64,000 bases of DNA from Robertmurraya korlensis NBRC 107688. GTDB taxonomy: Bacteria > Bacillota > Bacilli > Bacillales > Cytobacillaceae. Positions 51,252 through 60,052 of this stretch are shown here, one piece after another. Within the stretch, counting starts at the first letter, position 1, and each line of letters starts with the position of its first letter. A program made the position numbers and the translations under genes. The notes beneath the pieces are model-generated. The model did no database searches and was not told the DNA's origin. It was given only the letters and a program-made list of their open reading frames with translations. The stretch spans positions 186,001-250,000 of the forward strand of contig NZ_BCVH01000003.1 of NCBI RefSeq assembly GCF_001591645.1, written 5' to 3'.

Positions 51252-51850
51252 CTACTAGGTTAAAGGGTTCCGTGTTGAAGTACTTTTCTTAACATACGTG
51301 CTGAAATGACAGTCGTATTGGGATCGTTATTGGTATTAAAAAAGCAAAACTCGCCCTAGTAATTGGCGAGTTTTACTTCTTTTAAGAATACAAAAACATT
51401 ATTTATTTAAAACTTCACTTACCTGTGATACGGTTCACCGTAATGCATCAAAATGAGGTTTTCTTTGATTTTTGAGATAAAACTCAACTAGCAAAGGTAA
51501 AATAAGCGGATATTTTTCGGTTGGATACAGAATGGAGTTCGTTTCGGAGTCAATAAGAGGAGGTCTTCCGCTTATGCAATGCAAAATCTCCTCTTTTCGA
51601 ATTTTTCGAGCCAATAGGCGGAATCTCTCCGTTTATTTATCATCTCGGGTGCTTAACCTGATCCCCATCCGATCAGTGCGGGCACTCTTTTTTAATTGTA
51701 CAATACTTTTTGTTCATCTTAATAATGATGTCAATTGCTATGTTCAAGTTAATGGGATTTCGTAGAAACTTAATAAATAACAATTCATACGTCAATTCTT
51801 GTGTCTTTTAATAAGAAAATACCCGAAAACGGAACCCTTTACTACTAGGT
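51252..51850. mobile_element. MITE-like element with 9-bp target-site duplication
   Basis: The 9-bp CTACTAGGT occurs at 51252-51260 and 51842-51850. Directly inside them are perfect 13-bp terminal inverted repeats, TAAAGGGTTCCGT (51261-51273) and its complement (51829-51841). With mismatches the repeats extend to about 30 bp (both end in TTTTCTTA). The 581-bp interior has no transposase ORF; the 77-codon frame at 51532 is not protein-like. It carries an intrinsic terminator (51346-51374) and dyads of the type AATAAGCGGA. This is the structure of a non-autonomous transposon; the parent family is not identified. Confidence 0.85.
51346..51380 (+). terminator. Terminator inside the MITE-like element
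   Basis: Perfect 10-bp stem AAAACTCGCC / GGCGAGTTTT with a 9-base loop, then TACTTCTTTT. It probably ends the transcript of the upstream sensing operon. Confidence 0.85.
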
Positions 51851-51911
51851 GATAAGGCCTTTCTTTTTCAATAATAAGAATTTAAACATTTTTAAGAGAA
51901 ATGCCACGTTT

Positions 51912-51991
51912 TGAAAGCGCTTTTAATACCTTATCATGAACTTATGAAAGCGCTAAACTAACTCGCATTCCTATAAAGAAAGCGCTTGATG
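51912..51991 (+). promoter_or_regulatory. Three AGCGCT palindromes ahead of the GH32 operon
   Basis: TGAAAGCGCTTTTA (51912), TGAAAGCGCTAAAC (51945) and AAGAAAGCGCTTGAT (51977) have dyad centres at 51918/19, 51951/52 and 51983/84, spaced 33 and 32 bp. Each fits a cre core (AAAGCGCTTT) or a LacI-family operator. They lie 30-110 bp before the start codon. Confidence 0.7.
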
Positions 51992-52019
51992 AGATATTAA
52001 GAGAACGAGGGGGAGAAGC

Positions 52020-53399
52020 ATGAAAAAGTTCATTTTGTTTGTATCAATACTTTCTTTAGTCTTTTCGTTAGTAGCTTGTAGTTCAGACAAAGCTAGCGGC
52101 AGTGACAAAATTGTAGTTTGGACACAAGCTGCTGCAGATCATCCAGAAGGTAAGATGTTTGCTGACCGAGTAAAGAGTTACAATGAGGCTCATCCTGATG
52201 GACCTAAAGTCGAAATACAAAACATCACACGTGCAGGAGCTGGTTCAGGCTACATAGATAAGCTGAATGCAGCCATTACAGCAAATGACATGCCTGATAT
52301 TTTTACATTAGACGGACCTGATATTGGGGCTTACGTTGATTCAGGATTACTTGGTGAACTAGATGGATACATGAGCGAAGGATTCAAAGATGGATTCACG
52401 CAAGCGATCATCGACCAAGGAACAGTGGACGGGAAATTTTACGGAATGGGTTATTCTGACTCGGGCGTAGCCATCATGTATAACGAAGACATGATCAATG
52501 CACTACCCGAAGATATAAAAGCGTTAGTTCCTTCACTTGATCAAGACTGGACATGGGATCAATTTATTGATTTATCAAGAAAAGTGGACGAGTTTGCAAA
52601 AACGTCGGATGATCCAGTCTTTGCAAATTATGAAGTGGCTGTAAGTTTATTACTAACAGACATTACTGCAGGTGCCTATGAATTAGGAACATACTACTTT
52701 ACACCACTTCTTTGGGGAAATGATGCAAACATCGTCGCTGAAGATGGTGTTACAGTTGATGGAGTCTTAAACAGTAAGAAAAGTGTAGAAGCATTAACAA
52801 AGTATGCGCAATTATTTGCTGAACCAGCACTTGCTAGTGCGACAGAGTCCGAAAAAACATTTCATACAGGAAAATCAGCACTATCTGTTAGCGGATTCTG
52901 GTATGTAAATGAACTGATCAATAATTATCCTGACTTAAAATTCAAAACCGTTCGTTATCCGAAAATGAGTGAAGACTTCGACGGGTTATACACACCATCA
53001 GGATCTTGGGCATTTGTTCGTAACGGACAAGAAGAAGACGAAGAACGCATCAAGCAAATCGTTGAAGTCATGGAATGGTTAAATAACGACGAAGCATCAA
53101 AAGAATATTTCGCTAAAAACGGTTCTATTCCAACAAGAATCAATTCCGTTGACGCGATTGATACAAATACGGATAACCCATATCATAATGATGCATGGTC
53201 AGTATTAAAGTATCAAGTGGAAAACACAAACAAATCTCGACCTGTATCACCAGGATATCCTTATCTTTCTGAAACCTTTGCAAAAGACGTTATTCTAAAA
53301 ATCGCTCAAAACAAAGCGACAGATGAAGCAACGATCAAGAAATATGTAGACGAGGCATCGAAGAAAATTGAATTAGAATTTGCAAAGTACAAAAAATAA
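52020..53399 (+). CDS. Sugar-binding lipoprotein of the GH32 operon (CUT1)
   Basis: 459 residues with signal peptide and lipobox LVACSS. Family 1 solute-binding protein (KIVVWTQAAADHPEGKMF, MPDIFTLDGPDIG, KSALSVSGFWYVNEL). It is followed by two permeases and a GH32 enzyme, so fructo-oligosaccharides or sucrose-like sugars are the probable ligands. GAGGGGGAG precedes ATG 52020. A perfect hairpin after its stop probably raises its expression over that of the permeases. Confidence 0.9.
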   Translation: MKKFILFVSILSLVFSLVACSSDKASGSDKIVVWTQAAADHPEGKMFADRVKSYNEAHPDGPKVEIQNITRAGAGSGYIDKLNAAITANDMPDIFTLDGPDIGAYVDSGLLGELDGYMSEGFKDGFTQAIIDQGTVDGKFYGMGYSDSGVAIMYNEDMINALPEDIKALVPSLDQDWTWDQFIDLSRKVDEFAKTSDDPVFANYEVAVSLLLTDITAGAYELGTYYFTPLLWGNDANIVAEDGVTVDGVLNSKKSVEALTKYAQLFAEPALASATESEKTFHTGKSALSVSGFWYVNELINNYPDLKFKTVRYPKMSEDFDGLYTPSGSWAFVRNGQEEDEERIKQIVEVMEWLNNDEASKEYFAKNGSIPTRINSVDAIDTNTDNPYHNDAWSVLKYQVENTNKSRPVSPGYPYLSETFAKDVILKIAQNKATDEATIKKYVDEASKKIELEFAKYKK

Positions 53400-53411
53400 T
53401 CGTTTGTAAAA

Positions 53412-53455
53412 AGTAAGAGGTGAGGCAATGACCTCACCTCTTACTCTTTTTTAAA
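53412..53455 (+). terminator. Intra-operon attenuator hairpin after the binding protein
   Basis: Perfect 14-bp stem AGTAAGAGGTGAGG / CCTCACCTCTTACT with a 6-base loop, then CTTTTTT. Partial termination here is a usual way to make more binding protein than permease. Confidence 0.8.
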
Positions 53456-53470
53456 AGAGGGGTGTGAACC

Positions 53471-54412
53471 ATGAAAAAATTGATCAAACGTATTGTAAAA
53501 GTGAGAAATACAACCGAACACCTCAGACAAAGTGAACATTATAAAACTAGAGATATCGTGTCTGCTTACGGATTTTTAACACCTGCTTTAATTCTTGCCA
53601 TTCTATTCATTGTATTACCTATTATTCTAGCATTTACGTATGGGTTTACGGATTACTATTTATTAAAACCAAACGACAAAGAATTTATTGGACTTGATAA
53701 CTTTAAGCGAATGATGACTGATGAAGTATTGATCCAAAGCTTTAAAAACACGATTAAGTTTGTGGTGTTTGTTGTTCCTCTGCAACTGTCGATGGCACTT
53801 GGACTTGCGCTCATTGTTAACAAAAAAATTAGAGGCGTAGGGTTCTTTCGTACCGCGTATTTTTCACCAGCTGTTTTATCTCTTGTTGTCATCTCCATTC
53901 TATGGACGGTCATGTTAAACCCAACATCGGGATTAATTAATGAACTCCTTGCGAATGTTGGAATTTCTAAGCAGCCTTTCCTCTCAAGTGCGTCTCAAGC
54001 CATGTATACGATCATTGCAATCTCTGCATGGTCAGGGTGTGGGTATCAAATGATGATCTTTTTAGCAGGACTTAAAAATATTGATGGAAGCCTTTATGAA
54101 GCAGCGGATATTGACGGAGCCAATGCGTTCCAAAAGTTTTTATTTATTACCATTCCGTCATTAAAACCCATTCTGATGTTTTTAGTGATCACCACCACGA
54201 TTCAGGCGTTTAAACTTATTGTTCAACCGATGGTTATGACAGGTGGAGGTCCAGATTACTCAACGATTACCATTTTACAATACATTTATGAGTATGGATT
54301 CCGTCACCGAAACGTTGGATATGCGAGTGCCATTACATTAGTTTTCACGATTTTCTTAGTCGTTATCTCAATTTTTATTAAAAAGCTATTTAGAGAGGAG
54401 AAAGCAGCATGA
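53471..54412 (+). CDS. ABC sugar permease (MsmF/UgpA type)
   Basis: 313 residues, six helices after a 35-residue basic N-terminus. EAA loop EAADIDGANAFQKF near residue 213. The segment MVMTGGGPDYSTITILQYIYEYGF is typical of the first permease of CUT1 importers. It overlaps the next gene by 4 bp. No ATPase gene in the operon. Confidence 0.93.
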   Translation: MKKLIKRIVKVRNTTEHLRQSEHYKTRDIVSAYGFLTPALILAILFIVLPIILAFTYGFTDYYLLKPNDKEFIGLDNFKRMMTDEVLIQSFKNTIKFVVFVVPLQLSMALGLALIVNKKIRGVGFFRTAYFSPAVLSLVVISILWTVMLNPTSGLINELLANVGISKQPFLSSASQAMYTIIAISAWSGCGYQMMIFLAGLKNIDGSLYEAADIDGANAFQKFLFITIPSLKPILMFLVITTTIQAFKLIVQPMVMTGGGPDYSTITILQYIYEYGFRHRNVGYASAITLVFTIFLVVISIFIKKLFREEKAA

Positions 54413-55242
54413 AAATAGTAAAGAAAACCTTGTTCTATCTCTTGGCCTCTCTTGTGGCATTACAATTTTTACTTCCTCTTATTTGGATGATTCTTTCCTC
54501 ATTTAAGATCGATGAAGTGATATACAAAGATATGGATACAATCTTTGCTTTTGTTCCAAGATTTTCTGATCTTTCGCTTGATTCTTATGTGGAGTTATTA
54601 GGTTTTTATAACATTTTTAAGAACGTTGGAAATAGTTTGATTTATGCGTCTATTACAGTGGTTGTAGGATTAACCATCAATTCATTGGCAGGTTATGCTC
54701 TAGCAAGATTTAAATTTCCATTGAAGGATTGGATATTAATTTTTATTATTGCACTTATGATTGTGCCAATTGAAGCGACCATTCTTCCATTGTTTTTAGT
54801 GGTAAATGAGATGGGATTAATCAACACGATTCCAGGCTATTTGCTGCCATTTATTATCAATGTGATGAACATATTCTTATTCAGGCAACATTTCTTATCC
54901 TTCCCTGGTGAATTGATTGAATCTGGAAAAATTGATGGACTAAGTGAAGTAGGATGTTTCTTCCGAATTGTCATGCCGTCAAGCTTAAATATGTATATTA
55001 CCGTTGGGATTTTAACGTTCTTAGCATCTTGGAATGATTTTTTATGGCCGGTTATGGCGTTATCAAACGCAGATTTGATGCCAATTCAAGTTGCCCTTAA
55101 TGCTGTTTTTGCAGACACGTATAACATTTTCACAAGTCATATGATGGCAGCACTAACCATCGTAACGATTCCAATTGTTATTCTTTATATCATTTTCCAA
55201 AAATACATTGTGGAAGGTTCCATGCAAAGTGGAATTAAATAA
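54409..55242 (+). CDS. ABC sugar permease (MsmG/UgpE type)
   Basis: 277 residues, six helices. EAA loop ESGKIDGLSEVGCF near residue 185 and the C-terminal IIFQKYIVEGSMQSGIK typical of second CUT1 permeases. Translationally coupled to the preceding permease (ATGA overlap) and 12 bp before the GH32 gene. Confidence 0.93.
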   Translation: MKIVKKTLFYLLASLVALQFLLPLIWMILSSFKIDEVIYKDMDTIFAFVPRFSDLSLDSYVELLGFYNIFKNVGNSLIYASITVVVGLTINSLAGYALARFKFPLKDWILIFIIALMIVPIEATILPLFLVVNEMGLINTIPGYLLPFIINVMNIFLFRQHFLSFPGELIESGKIDGLSEVGCFFRIVMPSSLNMYITVGILTFLASWNDFLWPVMALSNADLMPIQVALNAVFADTYNIFTSHMMAALTIVTIPIVILYIIFQKYIVEGSMQSGIK

Positions 55243-55254
55243 ACGAGGTGCCCT

Positions 55255-56691
55255 ATGAATCGACTACAAAAAGCAAATGACTATATCAATGAAAACAAAC
55301 ATAAAACAAATAACCGCCCCCTTTTTCACTTTTCACCAGAAATCGGATGGCTCAATGACCCAAATGGATTTTCCTTTTACAAAGGGAAATACCAGCTCTT
55401 TTATCAGTATTATCCGTTTGACATTGTATGGAATGACATGCATTGGGGTCATGCAACAACAAATGATTTTGTCCATTGGGAATACCTCCCCATAGCGATG
55501 GCCAATGACAAAGCGTATGATGCAAACGGATGTTTTTCTGGAAGTGCGATTGAAAAGGATGGGAAGCTCTATCTCATTTATACAGGTCATATTGATCCTA
55601 ACTTAGGGTTTGATAAAGATGAATCACAAATTGCTGAACGTCAGTGTGTGGCAGTATCAGAGGATGGAATCCATTTCGAGAAATCGAATTTAAATCCCGT
55701 GATTGGGGAAAAAGAATTGCCAGAAGGGTATCTCATTTGTGATTTCAGAGACCCTAAAGTGTTAGAGCGCGACGGGGTATATTACTGTGTAGTAGCGGTA
55801 AGAAACACGAAACGTCGTGGTGAAATCATTATGTTTCAATCAAAAGATTTACTTCAGTGGAGCTTTCATTCTTCTATATTTCAAATGCCATATGAAGAAA
55901 ATACGTTACTAGAATGTCCAGATCTCTTCCACCTAGACGGAAAAGATGTGCTAATTTTCTCAGAAATGCCATGCGATCCTGAATTTGATGGAGAACTAGA
56001 GAAAAAGACGTCTTATGTAATTGGACACATGGACTTTGAAAACGGAGTATTCACTCCTGAAGCAAAGGGCTTGCTAGATTATGCAACGTTTTACGCACCT
56101 CAAACAACGGACGGTCATAACGGAGAAAGACTGTTAATTGGATGGATGCATCGTTGGACAAAAGCAACACCACCAAAAGAGTACGGCTATAACGGCATGA
56201 TGAGTTTACCAAGAAAGTTACACATCAAAAACCACACATTGATTCAGCAAGCTTATATGAACCATGACGATTATTTCACACCCGTTGCTGTTTATAAATA
56301 TGTTTCATTACATGAGGACTTGCACATTGAAAGCGGAAGAACAGGATATTTATCCCTATCCCTTTTATCTAAAAGTGAATCGTTTGTTGTTGAATTAAAC
56401 AAGGAAGATCAAACAGCCACACGCGTGAGTGTGGATCCATCATCCAATTCGATAGTGATTACTTCTGATTATGGAGAGAGTGAACCAATCACCGTACGTG
56501 ACTGTTTTAACAATGAAGAAAACACACTAGAATTTTATGTGGATCTTCATTCAGTTGAGATCTTTGTAAATAAGGGAGAAAAAGTCATAACATTTACCGC
56601 ATATGAAAAAGAAAAAGGAACAAGCATTGTCCTTTCAGGAAAAGGAGCCCAATTAAAAGAAGTTCGTTACGAGGCGTTTCGTTCTCAATAA
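55255..56691 (+). CDS. GH32 beta-fructosidase
   Basis: 478 residues and no signal peptide, so a cytoplasmic enzyme. Nucleophile D35 in GWLNDPNGFSFY, the transition-state stabiliser in CDFRDPKVLE and the acid/base Glu in LLECPDLFHLDG. A C-terminal beta-sandwich follows from about residue 340. Length and motifs fit sucrose or fructo-oligosaccharide hydrolases. Since an ABC importer and not a PTS precedes it, the substrate is likely unphosphorylated, such as inulin- or levan-type oligosaccharides. Confidence 0.92.
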   Translation: MNRLQKANDYINENKHKTNNRPLFHFSPEIGWLNDPNGFSFYKGKYQLFYQYYPFDIVWNDMHWGHATTNDFVHWEYLPIAMANDKAYDANGCFSGSAIEKDGKLYLIYTGHIDPNLGFDKDESQIAERQCVAVSEDGIHFEKSNLNPVIGEKELPEGYLICDFRDPKVLERDGVYYCVVAVRNTKRRGEIIMFQSKDLLQWSFHSSIFQMPYEENTLLECPDLFHLDGKDVLIFSEMPCDPEFDGELEKKTSYVIGHMDFENGVFTPEAKGLLDYATFYAPQTTDGHNGERLLIGWMHRWTKATPPKEYGYNGMMSLPRKLHIKNHTLIQQAYMNHDDYFTPVAVYKYVSLHEDLHIESGRTGYLSLSLLSKSESFVVELNKEDQTATRVSVDPSSNSIVITSDYGESEPITVRDCFNNEENTLEFYVDLHSVEIFVNKGEKVITFTAYEKEKGTSIVLSGKGAQLKEVRYEAFRSQ

Positions 56692-56700
56692 ACAAAATAA

Positions 56701-56735
56701 AACAGCTCTGTTTAAAGACAGGGCTGTTTTAATAT
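56701..56735 (+). terminator. Terminator of the GH32 operon
   Basis: AACAGCTCTG / CAGGGCTGTT (one G-T pair) with an 8-base loop, then TTAATATTG. Confidence 0.8.
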
Positions 56736-56812
56736 TGTTTAATTCCGGCATAAATAGAGGATATAATGTACTTGATTCAACAAGCTTTCGAAAAGCAGAG
56801 GGTTGAAGATTG

Positions 56813-57080
56813 TTTAGAACATGTGGATTCCAGATATTAGTGGAAATAGTGAACTAAACGGTCATTTAGGACATATGAATTCCAAGAATTAGTGGAATCA
56901 GTAAACTAAATGAGCATTTAGAACATGTGAATTCCAGAAATTAGTGGAATCAGTGAACTAAACAATCATTTAGAACATATGAATTCCAGAAATTAGTGTA
57001 ATTAGTGAACTTAACGATCATTTAGGATATATGGTTTCCAGAAATTAGTGGAATCAGTGAACAAAACACTCATTTTCACC
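56813..57080 (-). repeat. 52-bp tandem repeats, array B, inverted relative to array A
   Basis: The block TTTAGAACAT or variant starts at 56813, 56865, 56917, 56969 and 57021 (degenerate at 57073), exactly 52 bp apart. The complement of each unit matches array A: ATGTTCTAAATG, TTTAGTTCACTGA and TTCCACTAATTTCTGGAA. It fills much of the 536-bp gap between GH32 and the MetE-like gene. Nothing else is recognised there except a possible promoter near 57150. Confidence 0.9.
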
Positions 57081-57227
57081 AAACCCATTGAACAAAATCA
57101 CCACGGTTATAGCTAAAAGTTATAACGAGAGATAGTTATATAGTGTTACGTTATAATGATTTTCATATGCTACACTTACCTTAGTTCAGAAGATTAAGAG
57201 TTCTTAAAAGGAAGAGGGAGATCATTA

Positions 57228-58331
57228 ATGACAAAAACACTTGTGAAAGCACCATTTCGAGCAGACCATGTAGGAAGTTTATTGCGACCTGAGAAAATAC
57301 ATAAAGCTAGAAGAGATTACCAAGCAGGCAATCTTACTTCACAAGAACTATACGCGATTGAAACGGAAGAGATTAAAAACATCGTTGACAAGCAAATCGA
57401 AGTCGGACTAAAAGCTGTGACCGATGGAGAATTTCGTCGTAGATTTTGGCATACGGATTTTCTCGAACATTTACTTGGCGTAGAGGGCTACGTTCCAGAT
57501 CATGGTTTTGCCTTCAAGGGAGAAGAAACGGAAAGATACGATGTGCGTGTAACCGGGAAGATCTCGTTTAACCAAGATCACCCTCATATCAAGGAATTTA
57601 TCGAATTTAAGGAAATCGTTGGGGACCGTGCAGTGGCAAAACAAACGATTCCAAGTCCCAATCAATTATTTAACGCTGGAATTCGTAACCCGGAAATCTA
57701 TCCAGACCTTGAAGATTATACCAATGATATTATCCAAACATACCGTGATGCGATCAAAGCTTTCTATGATGCTGGCTGCCGTTACTTACAGTTAGATGAT
57801 GTTTACATTGCCGGTCTAAATGCACCGAATATTCCATTTAATGATAGTGGCTATTCTCGTGAAGATTTAATTGAATTAGCTCTTCGTGTGGTGAATGGAG
57901 TATTAGATGATAAGCCGGAAGATCTCATTGTAACCACTCACCTCTGCCGTGGGAATTATCGTTCGAAATGGGCATTTGAAGGCAGTTATGCGAAAATCGC
58001 TCCAACGTTATTTGCAAAAGAAAAAGTCAATGGGTTTTTCTTAGAATATGATGATGATCGTTCCGGTGATTTCGGACCATTGGAATACATACCGAATGGG
58101 GAAGCACAAGTCGTACTAGGTGTATTCACATCCAAACATGGGAAATTAGAAGATAAGGAAACGATTAAAGCACGTGTAGAAGAGGCGACAAAATATGTGC
58201 CATTGGAGCAATTATGTATCAGTCCACAATGTGGATTTGCTTCCACGCATCACGGAAATATTTTAACCGAGGAAGAGCAATGGGCGAAGCTGAAATATAT
58301 TGTAGATATTTCAAAGGAGATTTGGAGATAA
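57228..58331 (+). CDS. MetE-like C-terminal domain protein (YxjG/YxjH type)
   Basis: 367 residues, the size of Bacillus YxjG/YxjH. It corresponds to the zinc-dependent C-terminal barrel of cobalamin-independent methionine synthase. Visible are FRADHVGSLLRPEKI at the N-terminus, TDGEFRRRFWHTDFL, the zinc ligands in THLCRGNYRS (His, Cys) and the final Cys in CISPQCGFAST. It lacks the N-terminal folate-binding half, so the methyl donor is uncertain. GGAAGAGGG precedes the start. No SAM riboswitch or T-box is seen in the leader. Confidence 0.9.
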   Translation: MTKTLVKAPFRADHVGSLLRPEKIHKARRDYQAGNLTSQELYAIETEEIKNIVDKQIEVGLKAVTDGEFRRRFWHTDFLEHLLGVEGYVPDHGFAFKGEETERYDVRVTGKISFNQDHPHIKEFIEFKEIVGDRAVAKQTIPSPNQLFNAGIRNPEIYPDLEDYTNDIIQTYRDAIKAFYDAGCRYLQLDDVYIAGLNAPNIPFNDSGYSREDLIELALRVVNGVLDDKPEDLIVTTHLCRGNYRSKWAFEGSYAKIAPTLFAKEKVNGFFLEYDDDRSGDFGPLEYIPNGEAQVVLGVFTSKHGKLEDKETIKARVEEATKYVPLEQLCISPQCGFASTHHGNILTEEEQWAKLKYIVDISKEIWR

Positions 58332-58339
58332 GTTTTAAC

Positions 58340-58367
58340 GGACACCTTAGCGGGTGTTCTTTTTTAT
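58340..58367 (+). terminator. Terminator of the MetE-like gene
   Basis: GGACACC / GGTGTTC around TTAGCG, then TTTTTTA. Confidence 0.75.
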
Positions 58368-58516
58368 TGCCTGAATTTTTATTTAAGCTAATTCTCCAAC
58401 AAACGGCTCATTGTTCCAGGCGGACTAAGGCCTTTCTATATTATATTTTCAACGAAGAAGAATTACTTAAGAAAAATGAACAATAGACCATACTTATGTA
58501 ATAAAAAGTACAAACC

Positions 58517-58918
58517 TTATGGCCTGTACCCGTAAGAAAAACCGAAAATAAACATAAAAAATAAAAAAATAGCAGCAGATGGAACCAAACTTACTAACAC
58601 TAATAGCTTTGTCGTCTTACTTTGCGCGCTTTTAAACCATTTGTAATAGAGAAAAAGGAGAATGAGCAATAGAGGCCAGAAATAATAATCAATCACCGTA
58701 TATACCCAACCCGAATTTTCATCCCAGTAAGAATCTGGCACAGGTGCGATATTCTCATATTTTTTATCTATTTTATTTTTAATGGTTATAAAGATATAAG
58801 AAATAATAGAATAATAAACTACAATAGTAACCTTAACCCACCAGAATAAATTTCTATTAAAAGTTACTATTATGAAGATTATTCCCAAAAGCACGTATAG
58901 TCCTGTGTATTGTCCCAT
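58517..58918 (-). CDS. Four-helix membrane protein, unknown
   Basis: 133 residues. Helices at about 6-20, 27-46, 70-92 and 105-127, with a polar loop (KNKIDKKYENIAPVPDSYW). AAAGGGGCG precedes the ATG on the minus strand. No family is recognised. It is convergent with the MetE-like gene and divergent from the following membrane-protein genes. Confidence 0.7.
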   Translation of the reverse strand: MGQYTGLYVLLGIIFIIVTFNRNLFWWVKVTIVVYYSIISYIFITIKNKIDKKYENIAPVPDSYWDENSGWVYTVIDYYFWPLLLILLFLYYKWFKSAQSKTTKLLVLVSLVPSAAIFLFFMFIFGFSYGYRP

Positions 58919-59083
58919 TTCAATCGCCCCTTTATATATATTACCAAATATTTGTAAAATCTCCTATTATAACTAACGGTTTCTATTGTTGATAATCAAA
59001 GATAACCAAAAAGGCGAAACTATATTTCAGATAGATACGTAAACACTTCTAAAGGAAAATCACTGGAGAGGAAGTGAGCGTTT

Positions 59084-59254
59084 TTGGGAATTTTCTACAG
59101 CTTTTTTGTCGGAGTTATTTTCTTAGCGGTAGGTATTATTGCATTTTTTCCACCTCCTAAGCTACCTTGGCTTATAAGATTTATTATTATATTTATAGGT
59201 GTTGGTTTTATTTTGTCATCACTCTTAACATTATTTGGATTAATTTCTTCCTAA
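59084..59254 (+). CDS. Small two-helix membrane protein with TTG start
   Basis: 56 codons from TTG 59084, with GAGAGGAAGTG ending 7-8 bp before it. The product has helix 1 FYSFFVGVIFLAVGIIAFF, a PPPKLPWLIR turn, and helix 2 IIIFIGVGFILSSLLTLF. It ends with LISS and TAA. The double-helix-with-turn design and clear ribosome site argue that it is real. It is 80 bp upstream of the YcxB-like gene. Confidence 0.6.
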   Translation: MGIFYSFFVGVIFLAVGIIAFFPPPKLPWLIRFIIIFIGVGFILSSLLTLFGLISS

Positions 59255-59334
59255 AATATATACTGTTTTATTTTAGTGGGAAAAATTTTAAGAAACTTAA
59301 ATACTATACGAACGAGTTGATTTGGGGGAAAAAA

Positions 59335-60042
59335 ATGATCTTTCAACAAAAGTTAAATACTGAAGATATATTAGCTTTTCGCAAAAATGTTAGAGAAACA
59401 TCAAGACAAATGAAGAATAGATATCTGTTGGTAGGTTCAATTAGTGCAATAATCTATTTTCTATATATACTGTATAAAACTTATAATGTGCCGGATGTTT
59501 ACTTCATCGAGTTGTTCCCAACATATTCGAAGTGGGGTTTTTATATTTTTCATCTAGCCTCGTTCATTTTTATTATTTACCCAACTCTTGTTGAATTATC
59601 TTATTATCAGTCTGGTAGCCCTGTCTTTATAAAGCGTTCTAACGTATTGAATGAGCGTGAGGTCAATGTTGATCATCTAGGAATTTCTATAGAAAGTAAA
59701 GGGGATACCAATACGTATAAGTGGGAAAATATTTTAAGGGTTAGCGAGGACGATTTACGCTATTTCTTATATATTACAGACACAAAAGCAATCATTATTA
59801 ATATAGAAACTATCAATCTTACAGAGGAACAACAAACTCTTCTAAAACAACTAATTAGAGAACACACTAATTTGTCATCATCTATAGATAAAACCGAAAA
59901 TATGAAAAGAACAGGTGTATGGTCATTTAAGACCAGGCTCATGTTAGTATTTTTGTATATATTGATTACTGGTATTTCAAGTCAAGACTGGGGAGTTACA
60001 CTCAAAGAAGCGACCCAAGGAAGTAGAAAAACTTTTTGTTGA
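59335..60042 (+). CDS. YcxB-like membrane protein, C-terminus possibly fused by frameshift
   Basis: 235 residues from ATG 59335 (GGGGG before it; the open frame to 59167 overlaps another gene). Two helices at about 32-50 and 68-90, then the YcxB-type domain (DHLGISIESKGDTNTYKWENILRV, LRYFLYITDTKAIIIN). The expected end is near residue 195, but the frame continues into LMLVFLYILITGISSQDWG. That looks like the signal peptide of the next gene, and the frame stops after a probable frameshift near 60012-60020. The last 40 residues may not belong to this protein. Confidence 0.75.
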   Translation: MIFQQKLNTEDILAFRKNVRETSRQMKNRYLLVGSISAIIYFLYILYKTYNVPDVYFIELFPTYSKWGFYIFHLASFIFIIYPTLVELSYYQSGSPVFIKRSNVLNEREVNVDHLGISIESKGDTNTYKWENILRVSEDDLRYFLYITDTKAIIINIETINLTEEQQTLLKQLIREHTNLSSSIDKTENMKRTGVWSFKTRLMLVFLYILITGISSQDWGVTLKEATQGSRKTFC

Positions 60043-60052
60043 AGGAAATAAA

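Noticed and set aside
51532-51765. 77-codon ORF inside the MITE-like element
   Set aside because: No ribosome site, composition unlike a protein, and it runs through inverted-repeat DNA.
57081-57227. SAM riboswitch or T-box before the MetE-like gene
   Set aside because: None of the conserved core elements of either class are present; only a short GTTATA/TATAAC dyad is seen.
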